A stretch of DNA of 64,000 bases, from positions 2,356,001-2,420,000 of the forward strand of contig NZ_CP011371.1 in the NCBI RefSeq assembly GCF_001017435.1, given 5' to 3'. Below are positions 38,920 through 48,079 of the stretch, piece after piece; positions within the stretch are counted from its first letter, which is position 1, and every line of letters begins with the position of its first letter. The notes under the pieces are model-generated. The model was given only the letters and a program-made list of their open reading frames with translations. It was not told the DNA's origin and ran no database searches. Made by a program: the position numbers and the translations under genes. Origin of the DNA: Caldimonas brevitalea. Its GTDB lineage: Bacteria > Pseudomonadota > Gammaproteobacteria > Burkholderiales > Burkholderiaceae_C.

Positions 38920-39459
38920 ATGGCGAACACCTTCCGCAAACCCGGCGATCCGTTGCCGCCCGCAGGCGAACCGAGGTACGCCACCGGCGGGCCGGTGGCG
39001 GGCGGGCGCCGGTGGCTGCACGGTGAGCACGGCGAGCAGCGCATGCCGCCCCTCTCTTACGAGGCCGTGCAGCGCATGCTCGCCCGGCACGCGGTCCCCA
39101 ACGGGCGGGTCAAGGTCGAGGTCGTGCTGCCGCCGCCCCCCGCGCTTCAAATCTGCACGGGCCCCAACAAGCCGCCCCGCACGCCAAGCGAAGCGCAGAC
39201 CAACGCTCGCCAGAACGCGGAGACGGTGCGCTCGGTAGCCAGCAGGATGGCCGAGCAGGGGAGCACGGTGCACTTCAGCGATCAGGCGCTGCAATGGCTG
39301 CGTCAGCACGCCAAGCTGCTGCCGAACCTCCTCGACCTCCCCTCGCTCCCGCCGGCCGGCAAGAAGACGCCGAGCCCGAATGCAAAGCCGGCGATCTCCG
39401 GCCTCACAACCGTTCAAGAGGGCCGGTTCCGCGGCGCCGGCTTCTGCGATGGGGCGTAA
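38920..39459 (+). CDS. Phage protein before the terminase, unknown
   Basis: A 179-residue protein rich in Pro, Arg and Ala, with AQTNARQNAETVRSVASRMA in the middle. CAGGAGAG precedes the ATG. It overlaps the small-terminase gene by 11 bases. No domain recognised. Confidence 0.5.
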   Translation: MANTFRKPGDPLPPAGEPRYATGGPVAGGRRWLHGEHGEQRMPPLSYEAVQRMLARHAVPNGRVKVEVVLPPPPALQICTGPNKPPRTPSEAQTNARQNAETVRSVASRMAEQGSTVHFSDQALQWLRQHAKLLPNLLDLPSLPPAGKKTPSPNAKPAISGLTTVQEGRFRGAGFCDGA

Positions 39460-40003
39460 GTCAAAGCTGACCGAGCGGCAATGGGAAGACATCGGCCGCC
39501 GGTTGCTGGCAGGTGAGAAGGGCAGGGCACTCGCCAAGGAATACGGGGTCGCAGAGTCGACCATCCGCGAACGCTTTTCCGCGCTGCACGGAAAGGTGAA
39601 AGACGTTGCAAATCAAATGGTTGCAACAGAGCAGGCGCTGAAGGCGTTGCCCATTTCCGCGCAAATTGCCGCGCACGACCTCGCTGCGCAGTTACGGTCG
39701 ATCTCCATGCACCTGGCCAGCGCGGCGAACTACGGTGCGGCCACGGCGCACCGGCTCTCTGGGATCGCCCACGCCAAGGTGCAGGAGATCGACGACGTCT
39801 CGCCGCTGGACGACGACAGCCGCAAGGCACTCCAGGACGTGGCGGTGCTGACCAAGATGGCCAACGAGTCCAGCACGATCGGGATCAACCTGCTGAGCGC
39901 CAACAAGGAGACGGTGAAGGAGATCCAGCGGCAGCAGCGGCCCAGACCGGCGCGCGTGGCCGTCGATGTGGTCGACGCCGGTATCCCGGATGCCGACGCT
40001 TAA
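39449..40003 (+). CDS. terS: Terminase small subunit
   Basis: A 184-residue protein. Residues 1-45 (LTERQWEDIGRRLLAGEKGR, then LAKEYGVAESTIRERFS) are a helix-turn-helix for binding the packaging site. A long helical middle suits ring oligomerisation, and a C-terminal segment (ANKETVKEIQRQQRPRPARV) could contact the large subunit. It overlaps terL by 14 bases. Confidence 0.82.
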   Translation: MGRKSKLTERQWEDIGRRLLAGEKGRALAKEYGVAESTIRERFSALHGKVKDVANQMVATEQALKALPISAQIAAHDLAAQLRSISMHLASAANYGAATAHRLSGIAHAKVQEIDDVSPLDDDSRKALQDVAVLTKMANESSTIGINLLSANKETVKEIQRQQRPRPARVAVDVVDAGIPDADA

Positions 40004-41264
40004 CCGGCCGCAGGCCAGATTCCTCGCGCTTGAAACCAAGTTCAAGGCACTTGTCAGCGGGTTCGGTGTAGGGAAGACCTGGGCGGGCTGCGCCGAGTTG
40101 TGCAAGCTTGCGTGGGAGTGGCCGGGCGTCAACGCGGGGTACTTCGCCCCGACGTACCCGATGATCCGGGACATCTTCTTCCCGACGATGGAAGAGGTGG
40201 CCGCGGACTGGGGCCTCGAGGTCGACCTCAACGAGAGCAACAAGGAGGTTCACCTCTACGCCGCCGGCGAGTACCGCAGCACCGTGATCTGCCGCTCGAT
40301 GGAGAACCCCGGCACGATCGTCGGGTTCAAGATCGGCCGGGCCTTGGTCGACGAGCTGGACATCCTGACCAAGGTGAAGGCCGAGCAGGCGTGGCGCAAG
40401 ATCATTGCCCGCCTGCGCCAGACCGAGGATGGCCTGGTAAACGGGGTGAGCGTCACGACTACCCCCGAGGGTTTCAAGTTCGTCTATGACCAGTTCGTCA
40501 AGCAGGTGCGCGAGCGCCCGGAACTGGCGTCGCTCTACGGCCTGGTGCAGGCGAGCACCTACGAGAACGCGAAGAACCTGCCGGCCGACTACATCTCGTC
40601 GCTGCGCGCCAGCTACCCGCCGCAGCTGATCGAGGCGTACATCCGAGGCCGCTTCACCAACCTGACCAGCGGCAGCGTCTACCCCAACTTCGACCGCCGG
40701 CTCAACCACACCGACGACCAGATCAGGCCCGGCGACGTGCTGCACGTCGGCATGGACTTCAACGTCATGAAGATGGCGGCGATCCTGTTCGTGGTGCGCG
40801 ACGGGCTACCGCACGCTGTGGCCGAGCTCACGGAAGTTCGGGATACGCCGACGATGGCGCAGATGCTGAAGGACCGGTACCAGGCGAAAGGGCATGAGTT
40901 GGTCGTCTACCCGGACGCCAGCGGCAAGAACACCAGCAGCAAGAACGCGAGCGAGTCCGACCTGTCCATCCTGCGCCAGGCCGGGCTGATGGTGCAGGCG
41001 AGCACGCAGAACCCAGCCGTCCGCGATCGCGTCAACGCCGTGAACGCGCTGATCCTCAACGACATGGGCGTCCGCCGGCTGAAGGTCAACACCCGCACCT
41101 GCCCGGTCTACACCGAGGCGCTCGAGCAGCAGCCGCTGGACACGCACGGCGAGCCGGACAAAAAAACCGGCCATGACCACCCGAACGACGCCGGCGGCTA
41201 CTTCCTCGTCCATCACTGGCCAATCGCGCGCCCCACCGCCACCGTTTCGAGCCTCCGGGCCTGA
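39990..41264 (+). CDS. terL: Terminase large subunit
   Basis: A 424-residue packaging motor. The Walker A motif is GFGVGKT at 24-30, Walker B LVDELD has Asp121-Glu122, and the nuclease domain begins with HVGMDFNV, where Asp256 is the first metal ligand. Later acidic residues in YPDAS and HDHPNDA would complete the site. It translocates DNA through the portal encoded next. Start ATG 39990 fits the TerS overlap. Its TGA shares a base with the portal ATG. Confidence 0.93.
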   Translation: MPTLNRPQARFLALETKFKALVSGFGVGKTWAGCAELCKLAWEWPGVNAGYFAPTYPMIRDIFFPTMEEVAADWGLEVDLNESNKEVHLYAAGEYRSTVICRSMENPGTIVGFKIGRALVDELDILTKVKAEQAWRKIIARLRQTEDGLVNGVSVTTTPEGFKFVYDQFVKQVRERPELASLYGLVQASTYENAKNLPADYISSLRASYPPQLIEAYIRGRFTNLTSGSVYPNFDRRLNHTDDQIRPGDVLHVGMDFNVMKMAAILFVVRDGLPHAVAELTEVRDTPTMAQMLKDRYQAKGHELVVYPDASGKNTSSKNASESDLSILRQAGLMVQASTQNPAVRDRVNAVNALILNDMGVRRLKVNTRTCPVYTEALEQQPLDTHGEPDKKTGHDHPNDAGGYFLVHHWPIARPTATVSSLRA

Positions 41265-42691
41265 TGCCTATGACGAAATCCGTTGCCGAGTGCTCCCCGG
41301 CTGTCTCCGCCATGCAGGACGCGTGGAACCTCGTCGCCACGCTGCTCGGTGGCACCACCGCCATGCGCCACGCCGGCGAGCAGTACCTGCCGAAGTGGCC
41401 GAACGAGGACCCCGAGTCCTACCAGTGCCGCCTCCAGACCGCCACGCTTTTCCCGGCATTCAGCCGCACCGTCGAGACCCTCACCGGCAAACCGTTCTCG
41501 AAACCCCTCAAGGTGAACGACGACGTGCCGCCGCGGATCGCCGAGCTGCTCGCCGACGTCGACCTGCAGGGGCGCAACCTCCACAGCTTCGCGGCCGACA
41601 TGATGCAGATCGCGCTGGGCTATGGCCTGGGCGGCATCCTTGTCGAGTTCCCTCGCGCCGAGGGCATCAAGACGTTGGAGCAGGAGCGCGCCGCCGGCGT
41701 GCGCCCGTACTTCGTGGCAATCCGGCCACAGCAGCTGCTGGGCTGGAAGTCTCAGCGCGTCAACGGCAAGGAGATGCTGACGCAGCTGCGGTTCATGGAG
41801 TGCGTCGAAGAAGACGAAGGTGATTACGGAACCAAGGTCGTCGACCAAGTACGCGTGCTCAAGCGCGATGGCTGGGAGACGCACCGCAAGAACGCTCGGA
41901 GCGAATGGGAGTTGCACGAGCAAGGGAAAACGACGATCGGATTCATCCCGTTCGTGCCGGTCTATGGCGCCCGCACCGCGTTCATGACCGCCAAGCCGCC
42001 GTTGATCGAACTGGCGCACATGAACGTGAAGCACTGGCAGTCTCAGTCCGACCAAGACACGCTGCTGCATGTGGCGCGCGTGCCGGTGCTGACGGTGATC
42101 GGCGGCCCACAGGGGATGAACCCGGACGGGACCCGCAAGCGGTTCGAACTCACCATCGGGGCCTCGGCCGCCGTCGAGCTTCCGCAGGGTGCCGATCTCA
42201 AGTACGTCGAGCACTCCGGCAAGGCGATCGAGGCCGGCAAGGTGGCGCTCGACGACCTGAAGGAAGAAATGCGGCAGGCCGGCGCGGAACTGCTGGTGAT
42301 CAAGCCCGGCGACATGACCGCCACGGAGGCCTCGACGGAGAACGCGGTGGCGATGTGCGCGCTGCAGCGGATCACGAACGACCTGAAAGACGCCCTCGAC
42401 CTCGCGCTGTCGTACATGGCCGCCTGGATCAAGGAGCCGAAGGGCGGGAGCGTGACGCTGTTCACCGACTTCGGCGCCGCCACGCTGGCCGATGCCTCCG
42501 CGCAGCTGCTGCTGTCGGCCAACATCGCCGGCAAGATCAGCGACGAGACCCTGCGCGGCGAGTTCAAGCGCCGCGCCATCCTCTCGCCCGAGGTAAACGA
42601 GGAAGAAGAGAAGCAGCGACTGGAAGAGCAGGGGCCGGCGCTGGGCGAGATGGGCGAGGACGATGCCGACGGTAAACGAGCAGCTGCGTGA
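41264..42691 (+). CDS. Portal protein, DUF4055 type
   Basis: A 475-residue protein with WNLVATLLGGTTAMRHAGEQ, then YLPKWPNEDPESYQCRLQTA and FPAFSRTVETLTGKPFSKPL, all typical of DUF4055 portal proteins. It would form the dodecameric ring at the capsid vertex. An acidic C-terminal tail (EEEEKQRLEEQ) follows. It overlaps the next gene by 29 bases. Confidence 0.85.
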   Translation: MPMTKSVAECSPAVSAMQDAWNLVATLLGGTTAMRHAGEQYLPKWPNEDPESYQCRLQTATLFPAFSRTVETLTGKPFSKPLKVNDDVPPRIAELLADVDLQGRNLHSFAADMMQIALGYGLGGILVEFPRAEGIKTLEQERAAGVRPYFVAIRPQQLLGWKSQRVNGKEMLTQLRFMECVEEDEGDYGTKVVDQVRVLKRDGWETHRKNARSEWELHEQGKTTIGFIPFVPVYGARTAFMTAKPPLIELAHMNVKHWQSQSDQDTLLHVARVPVLTVIGGPQGMNPDGTRKRFELTIGASAAVELPQGADLKYVEHSGKAIEAGKVALDDLKEEMRQAGAELLVIKPGDMTATEASTENAVAMCALQRITNDLKDALDLALSYMAAWIKEPKGGSVTLFTDFGAATLADASAQLLLSANIAGKISDETLRGEFKRRAILSPEVNEEEEKQRLEEQGPALGEMGEDDADGKRAAA

Positions 42692-43766
42692 TGCCGAGGT
42701 CGGCCACCAGGTCGACCTGCAGCTGTACGCCAACGGCGTCGTCCGGCGCCTGATCGCGCTGCTCAACCGCGTCGACGCCGACCTGTTCGCCCAGCTGCAG
42801 GCCGCGCTCGAGCGGCTGGACGACGGGCGGTTCTCCGTCGAGCGTCTGGACGCGCTGCTGGAATCGGTGCGTGCGCTGAACGCCCAGGCCTACCAGGTGC
42901 TGCACACCGAGCTGCAGGGCGACCTGCGGGCGCTGGCCGAGTACGAGGCGGGCTACCAGTTCGAACTGTTCCGCGACGTCCTGCCGGTGCAGATCAGCGT
43001 CGCCCGGGTCTCCGCCGATCAGGTGTACGCCGCCGCGTTCTCCCAGCCTTTCCGAGGCCGGCTGCTGCGCGAGTGGGCGGCCGGCATCGAGCAGAACCGG
43101 ATGGTCCGCATCCGAGACGCAGTGCGGATGGGCGTCGTCGAGAACCAGACGAACGCGCAGATCGTGCAGCGCATCCGCGGCACCCGGGCGCTGAAGTACA
43201 CCGACGGCCTGATCGAGATCGACCGGCGCGACGCCAATTCGGTGGTTCGCACCGCGGTGCAGCACGTGGCGGCGCATGCCCGGGAGACGTTCTACGCAGC
43301 AAACGAGGATCTCGTGAAGGCGGTCGTGTGGTCGGCCACCCTGGACAGCCGGACCAGCGAGTTGTGCCGCATCCGCGACGGCCTGCAGTACACCCAGAAG
43401 ACGCACAAGCCGATCGGGCACAAGATCCCCTGGCTGGGCGGCCCCGGCCGGCTGCACTGGTGCTGCCGCAGTTCCTCGACACCGGTGGTCAAGAGCTGGC
43501 AGGAACTGGGGCTCGACCTGGGCGAGGCGCCCGCGGGAACCCGGGCCAGCATGGACGGCCAGGTGCCGGCGGAAACGACCTACGCCGAGTGGCTGAAGCG
43601 CCAAAGCGGCGCCCGGCAAGACCAGATCCTCGGCCCGGAGCGCGGCAAGCTGCTGCGGCAGGGCGGGCTGACGCTGGACAAGTTCTACAACGAAAAGGGG
43701 CGGTACCTGACCCTCGAGCAGCTGCGCGAGCGCGACGCGGCGGCGTTCCGACGGGCCGGGCTGTAG
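42663..43766 (+). CDS. Head morphogenesis protein, SPP1 gp7/Mu F-like
   Basis: A 367-residue protein. Residues about 125-270 hold the gp7/Mu F core: IRDAVRMGVVENQTNAQIVQ, RTAVQHVAAHARETFYAANE, then SATLDSRTSELCRIRDG and LHWCCRSSSTPV with the conserved Cys/His pattern. In other phages this is a minor head protein needed for assembly or DNA ejection. Position after the portal agrees. Confidence 0.87.
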   Translation: MPTVNEQLRDAEVGHQVDLQLYANGVVRRLIALLNRVDADLFAQLQAALERLDDGRFSVERLDALLESVRALNAQAYQVLHTELQGDLRALAEYEAGYQFELFRDVLPVQISVARVSADQVYAAAFSQPFRGRLLREWAAGIEQNRMVRIRDAVRMGVVENQTNAQIVQRIRGTRALKYTDGLIEIDRRDANSVVRTAVQHVAAHARETFYAANEDLVKAVVWSATLDSRTSELCRIRDGLQYTQKTHKPIGHKIPWLGGPGRLHWCCRSSSTPVVKSWQELGLDLGEAPAGTRASMDGQVPAETTYAEWLKRQSGARQDQILGPERGKLLRQGGLTLDKFYNEKGRYLTLEQLRERDAAAFRRAGL

Positions 43767-43795
43767 CGGGCCGGCGGCGGCGGTAGACTTGCCGC

Positions 43796-44044
43796 GTGCC
43801 GAAACCCAGCCTCCACGTCATCTCCGGATCGCCGGCCCCCGACGGCCCGCATAAGCGCGCCAAGGAGCGCCGGAAGGCTGACGCCCGCCCGGCGGAACTG
43901 ATCCAGTGCCACCGGTGCGGCGGCCGCGAGGTGATCGAGGCGAAGGTCGGGGTGCTGCTCAAGGACGGGCGGCCTACCGGCGGCACGAAGGCGCTGCTGT
44001 GCGCCTGCTGTCTGCTCAGGGGCGAAAGGGTGGTGCTGGGGTGA
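43796..44044 (+). CDS. Small zinc-ribbon-like protein
   Basis: An 82-residue protein with CHRCGGREVIEAKVG and CACCLLRGER, a four-cysteine zinc ribbon. Start GTG 43796; a GTGA overlap leads to the next gene. Small zinc proteins of this kind are frequent among Burkholderiales phage head genes. Role unknown. Confidence 0.65.
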   Translation: MPKPSLHVISGSPAPDGPHKRAKERRKADARPAELIQCHRCGGREVIEAKVGVLLKDGRPTGGTKALLCACCLLRGERVVLG

Positions 44045-44178
44045 AGTACAAGCCGCGTATCCGGCGCACCGACAACGGCTGGTCGTGCATTGGCTTGGGC
44101 AAGGAAGGCAACGGCCGCACACCTCGCGGGGCGTACTTCGATTGGCTCAACGAAGCCAGTTTCTACCCCTACTTCTGA
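44041..44178 (+). CDS. 45-residue phage protein
   Basis: A basic, aromatic-rich peptide (KYKPRIRRTDNGWSCIGLGK) ending FYPYF. GTG 44041 overlaps the previous TGA. The pattern is known to me from short prophage proteins without function. Confidence 0.6.
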   Translation: MKYKPRIRRTDNGWSCIGLGKEGNGRTPRGAYFDWLNEASFYPYF

Positions 44179-44207
44179 ACCTCTGAAGCCCGCCATAGCG
44201 CCCGTCC

Positions 44208-44534
44208 ATGAGCACTGTCACAGACATCATCCTCGTCACGTTCTTCAATGACGGTTCACAGGGCGATGACGGACATCAGAACGTGGATGCGCTCAACCAG
44301 TGGCTCCTCTCGACCCGCCCGAGTCCGCGTGATCAACTCGTTCGCGTTGACAACCGCGCTGGAGGCGGGAAGGTCATGCAGTGCGAGGTATGGATGGCCG
44401 CTATCAACTGGCTCGACGAGAAAGCGTTCGAGCAGGCTGTCCGCAGCATCAACTGGGCGCACCGAGACTGCGTGCAGCTCTTCATGAAGAGCGAGAACGC
44501 AGACCGGTTCCGCGTCATCAATTTCGACGACTGA
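44208..44534 (+). CDS. Phage protein, unknown
   Basis: A 108-residue alpha/beta protein (DIILVTFFNDGSQGDDGHQN, then AAINWLDEKAFEQAVRSINW). It stands between the zinc-ribbon genes and a double terminator. No domain recognised. It may be cargo or an assembly accessory. Confidence 0.6.
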   Translation: MSTVTDIILVTFFNDGSQGDDGHQNVDALNQWLLSTRPSPRDQLVRVDNRAGGGKVMQCEVWMAAINWLDEKAFEQAVRSINWAHRDCVQLFMKSENADRFRVINFDD

Positions 44535-44598
44535 GCCATACGGACACAAGAAGGCCGCCATAGCGCGGACTTTCGCCTGACCTGACCCCTGAACAACC

Positions 44599-44662
44599 GA
44601 AGCCCGCCCCGTGCGGGCTTCTTCGTTTGCGGCCCCGTGGAGCAATCCCCGGGGCCGTTTTC
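44599..44662 (+). terminator. Two tandem intrinsic terminators before the scaffold gene
   Basis: GAAGCCCGC/GCGGGCTTC (44599-44621, then TTCGTTT) and CGGCCCC/GGGGCCG (44630-44657, then TTTTC). They split the late block after the packaging genes. Capsid transcription must either read through, for example by antitermination, or use a separate promoter, which I did not find in 44663-44749. Confidence 0.75.
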
Positions 44663-44749
44663 ATTGCCTGGACGCGGATGCAGAAGGGCGCATCGGGCCG
44701 GATGGCCCACCCGCACTGAGGGCGGATGCCCAAGGAAACAGCACCAACC

Positions 44750-45547
44750 ATGAAGCTGAAACTCACCCCCGAAGGCCACGCAGTTGTCGTCGACGGAAAG
44801 CCCGTCTACGTGCACGACGACGGGAAGGAGATCCCGTTCGACGCCGTGGGCACCGTCGCGCGCATCAGCGCGCTGAACGCCGAGGCGAGGGGCCATCGTG
44901 AAGCCAAGGAAGCGGCGGAAGCCAAAGCCAAGGCCTTCGATGGGCTCGACCCGGAGGCAGCGCGCAAGGCTGTGGAGACGGTCAAGAACATCGACGACAA
45001 GAAGCTGGTGGATGCCGGCCAGGTCGAACAGGTTCGCGCCGCCGCCGTGAAGGCCTATGAGGACCGCCTGAAGGCCGCCGAGACCACGCATGCGTCGCAG
45101 CTCAACGAGCTGAACAGCAAGTTGGAGAAGGTGGTCGGCCAACTCCACGGCGAACTGATCGGGGGCAACTTCGCTCGCTCGAAGTTCATCGCCGACAAGG
45201 TGGCCATCCCCGCCGACATGGTTCAGGCCGCCTTCGGCCGGAACTTCAAGGTCGAGGACGGCAAGGTCGCTGCCTACGACAACGCAGGCAACCGCATCTT
45301 CTCCCGCACCCGGCCCGGCGATCCCAACGTCGACTTCGACGAGGCGCTCGAAATCCTGGTGGACAGCTACCCGCACAAGGCAGCAATCCTCAAGGGCTCG
45401 GGCGCGTCGGGAGGCGGCGCCCAGGGTGGCAGCGGTGCTGGCGGGAAGAAGACGTACACCCGTGCGCAGATCGACAACATGTCGCCCGCCGATGCGATGG
45501 CCGCCTCCAAGGCAATCCGCAGCGGCGAAGCAGTCATCAGCGACTGA
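44750..45547 (+). CDS. Capsid scaffold protein
   Basis: A 265-residue protein directly before the coat gene. The N-terminus (EGHAVVVDGKPVYVHDDGKE) and a long central helix (about 40-140, AEARGHREAKEAAEAKAKAF) followed by a small ordered part and a Gly-rich stretch are typical of the phage scaffold-like proteins that accompany P22-type coat proteins. Start ATG 44750 chosen; ATG 44726 is the alternative. Confidence 0.72.
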   Translation: MKLKLTPEGHAVVVDGKPVYVHDDGKEIPFDAVGTVARISALNAEARGHREAKEAAEAKAKAFDGLDPEAARKAVETVKNIDDKKLVDAGQVEQVRAAAVKAYEDRLKAAETTHASQLNELNSKLEKVVGQLHGELIGGNFARSKFIADKVAIPADMVQAAFGRNFKVEDGKVAAYDNAGNRIFSRTRPGDPNVDFDEALEILVDSYPHKAAILKGSGASGGGAQGGSGAGGKKTYTRAQIDNMSPADAMAASKAIRSGEAVISD

Positions 45548-45568
45548 TCCAACCCCTCCGCAACCACG

Positions 45569-45594
45569 AGCCCGCCATGAGCGGGCTTTTTCGT
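45569..45594 (+). terminator. Terminator between scaffold and coat genes
   Basis: AGCCCGC-CATGA-GCGGGCT followed by TTTTTCG. Partial termination here would not raise coat protein relative to scaffold; a processing hairpin that protects the coat message is another possibility. Confidence 0.7.
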
Positions 45595-45610
45595 TTCTGA
45601 AAGGTCCCTC

Positions 45611-46747
45611 ATGGCCAATACCCTCACCCGGATGATCCCGGACCTGTACGAGTCGCTGGACATCGTGTCGCGCGAGCTCGTCGGCCTCATCCCGTCGTGC
45701 ACGATGGACGCCAACGCTTCGCGCGCCGCCGTGAACCAGGACGTGGTCGTCGACATCGCGCCCACCTCCGTCGCTTCCGACATCGTCCCGGGCGTCACTG
45801 CCCCGAACGATGGCGATCAGAACATCGGGAACACGACGATCCGCATCACCAAGTCCCGGGCCGTCCCGTTCCGCTGGAACGGCGAAGAGCAGAAAGGCGT
45901 GAACAGCGGCGCCGGCTACGCGAACATCCGCAACAAGCAGATGCAGCAGGCCATGCGCACGCTGACCAACGAGGTGGAAGCCGACCTGGCCGCCGAGCAC
46001 ATTCGCGCCTCCCGCGCCTACGGCACGCCGGGCACCACGCCGTTTGCGACCAACCTCGGCGAAACCGCACAGGTCCGCAAGATCCTGGCCGACAACGGTT
46101 CGCCGATGGGTGACCTGCAGCTGGTGATCGACACGACCGCCGGCGCCAACATGCGCACCCTCTCCAACCTGAGCAAGGCCAACGAGGCGGGCGACACCAG
46201 CCTGCTGCGCCAAGGCGTGCTGCTCGACGTCCATGGCTTCGCGATCCGCGAGTCGGCGCAGATCAAGACCCCGGCCAAGGGCACCGGTGCTGGCTATCTG
46301 GTCAACAACGGCGCGGGCTATCCGATCGGCGCCACCTCGATCGCGGTGGACACCGGCACCGGCACCATCGTGGCGGGCGACGTGATCACCTTCGCCGGTG
46401 ACGCGAACAAGTACCTCGTCGCCACGGCGCTCGCCGGCGGTGTGGTGGTCCTTGCCGAGCCCGGCCTGCGCCAGGCGGTTGCGGACAACACGGCGATCAC
46501 GGTCGCCAATGCCGCAACCCGCAACATGGCCTTCGACCGCGGCGCCCTCGTGCTGGCGTGCCGCGCCCCGGCCCGCCCGGAAGAGGGCGACCAGGCCGAG
46601 GACGTCGTGATCGTGACCGATCCGCGCTCGGGCCTGAGCTTCGAGGTTGCGCTCTACAAGCAGTACCGCCAGGTCCGGTACGAGATGTCCCTCGCATGGG
46701 GCAGCAAGCTCATCAAGCCGGCCCACTCCGCGCTGCTGCTCGGCTGA
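45611..46747 (+). CDS. Major capsid protein, P22 coat type
   Basis: A 378-residue protein starting MANTLTRMIPDLYESLDIVS, followed by RELVGLIPSC, the conserved N-terminal arm of P22 gp5-like coat proteins (HK97 fold). An inserted segment near 205-290 (VNNGAGYPIGATSIAVDTGT) corresponds to the I-domain region. It forms the icosahedral shell on the scaffold encoded upstream. Confidence 0.87.
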   Translation: MANTLTRMIPDLYESLDIVSRELVGLIPSCTMDANASRAAVNQDVVVDIAPTSVASDIVPGVTAPNDGDQNIGNTTIRITKSRAVPFRWNGEEQKGVNSGAGYANIRNKQMQQAMRTLTNEVEADLAAEHIRASRAYGTPGTTPFATNLGETAQVRKILADNGSPMGDLQLVIDTTAGANMRTLSNLSKANEAGDTSLLRQGVLLDVHGFAIRESAQIKTPAKGTGAGYLVNNGAGYPIGATSIAVDTGTGTIVAGDVITFAGDANKYLVATALAGGVVVLAEPGLRQAVADNTAITVANAATRNMAFDRGALVLACRAPARPEEGDQAEDVVIVTDPRSGLSFEVALYKQYRQVRYEMSLAWGSKLIKPAHSALLLG

Positions 46748-46818
46748 TCGGCTGAGCCTGACGGGAAGCGCCTGGGGCTCCGGCCCCGGGCCTTTCTCCA
46801 CCTCTTCAGGAGAACGAC

Positions 46819-47070
46819 ATGGCAGGAATCTCGAAGGCTGAGCGCGAGCGGCGTGCAGCAGAAGCGGCTGCGGCCGGGCAGGACGACGTGGAGCAGGTTG
46901 CACACGACGCAGAGCAGGACGCCGGCGAGCCCGAGCAGGCGACCGGGCAGGTCAAGACCGTCCGCATGGTGCTCAACGAGCCCGAGCCGACCGGCCGCCC
47001 GACCGCGGCGGACGTGCATCCCGACGAGGTCGAGAACTGGAAGGCCCACGGTTGGACCTTGGCCGAGTGA
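46819..47070 (+). CDS. Small head protein, unknown
   Basis: An 83-residue protein. The first half is Ala/Glu-rich and probably disordered; the second has RMVLNEPEPTGRPTAADVHP and VENWKAHGWTLAE, a short conserved end seen in proteins located after phage coat genes. Possibly decoration or head completion. Confidence 0.6.
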   Translation: MAGISKAERERRAAEAAAAGQDDVEQVAHDAEQDAGEPEQATGQVKTVRMVLNEPEPTGRPTAADVHPDEVENWKAHGWTLAE

Positions 47071-47088
47071 TTCACCAGGAGCGCTGAC

Positions 47089-47619
47089 ATGGCCCTTGTG
47101 ACCGAAGACGGAACCGGCCGGGCCGACGCGGAAAGCTACTGCTCCGTCGCGTTTGCCGACACCTACCACGACGCCCGCGGCCGGGCCGCCACCTGGACGG
47201 CGCTCCAACTCGACGTGAAAGAGCGGTGCCTGCGCCTGGCCACTGACTACATGCTGCAGGCCTACCGCGAGGCGTGGGCCGGGCAGCGTGCGACGTTCGA
47301 TCAGGCACTCGACTGGCCCCGGGCCTGGGTGCCGAAGAAGGATGCGCCGAGCGGCTATGCGTCCCACGCTGCCTACTACGCGAGCGACGCAGTGCCGGTC
47401 GAGGTGCAGAAAGCCTGCGCGGAACTCGCGTTCAAAGCGGCCACCGGCACCGACCTGGCGCCCGACATCGGGCCGCAGGTGACCAGCAAGACCGTGGGGC
47501 CCATCTCTGTGACCTACGCCGCCGGCGCGCGGCAGCAGGTGGTCTACCAGGCGGTGGGCGGCCTGCTCGCGCCGCTGCTCGCGCACAGCGGCTCGCAGAT
47601 CCGGGTGGTGCGCTCGTGA
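47089..47619 (+). CDS. DnaT-like head completion protein
   Basis: A 176-residue protein with ADAESYCSVAFADTYHDARG, then KERCLRLATDYML and LDWPRAWVP. This is the putative DnaT-like phage family that lies between coat and tail genes and has the role of a head-tail adaptor. The name DnaT-like reflects database naming; replication is not its likely job. Confidence 0.75.
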   Translation: MALVTEDGTGRADAESYCSVAFADTYHDARGRAATWTALQLDVKERCLRLATDYMLQAYREAWAGQRATFDQALDWPRAWVPKKDAPSGYASHAAYYASDAVPVEVQKACAELAFKAATGTDLAPDIGPQVTSKTVGPISVTYAAGARQQVVYQAVGGLLAPLLAHSGSQIRVVRS

Positions 47620-47834
47620 TCGGCGGCTGGTTCGTCGTCAACACCGACTGGGCCCGCCGGCGCACGCCGGCCACGCAACTCCACGTGCTGCCGCTCGCCG
47701 ACCTGCGAGAGCACCAGCCCAACGCTCGATGCTGGTGCCACCCGGTGCAGGACGAGGACGAGTTCAACGTGGTCGTGCACACCAGCCTCGACGGGCGCGA
47801 GGCGTTCGAATCCGGGGAAAGGAAGCCGTCATGA
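47616..47834 (+). CDS. Small phage protein in the neck module
   Basis: A 72-residue protein with ATQLHVLPLADLREHQPNAR and CWCHPVQDEDEFNVVVHTSL. GTG 47616 overlaps the previous stop. Unknown function, but found in similar places in Burkholderiales phages as far as I recall. Confidence 0.55.
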   Translation: MIGGWFVVNTDWARRRTPATQLHVLPLADLREHQPNARCWCHPVQDEDEFNVVVHTSLDGREAFESGERKPS

Positions 47835-48079
47835 CTTGCACGAGTTCGACCGTCCTCTCGCTCGCGCAGCCGGTGGTCGACAAGACGGAGGCGCTGGCCG
47901 TTCTCGAATCGCTCCGTGATGCCGTCGAGCGCGGTGAGATCAAGGCCTTCGCATGCGTCGGCCTGGCGTCGGATCACTCGACCCGGATGTGGTCGGCGAC
48001 TGTGACGAAGACGACCCGACTCGAGCTGATCGGTGCCATGACCCACATGCTGCACTGCTACGAGGCGGGTCGGGCATGA
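47831..48079 (+). CDS. Small phage protein in the neck module
   Basis: An 82-residue helical protein (ALAVLESLRDAVERGEIKAF, then GLASDHSTRMWSATVTKTTR). ATGA overlaps both neighbours. Not recognised. Confidence 0.55.
   Translation: MTCTSSTVLSLAQPVVDKTEALAVLESLRDAVERGEIKAFACVGLASDHSTRMWSATVTKTTRLELIGAMTHMLHCYEAGRA

Noticed and set aside
44333..46903. Open frame of 856 codons on the minus strand
   Set aside because: It lies over the scaffold and coat genes, has the composition expected from the complement of GC-rich coding DNA, and no ribosome-binding site or known motif.
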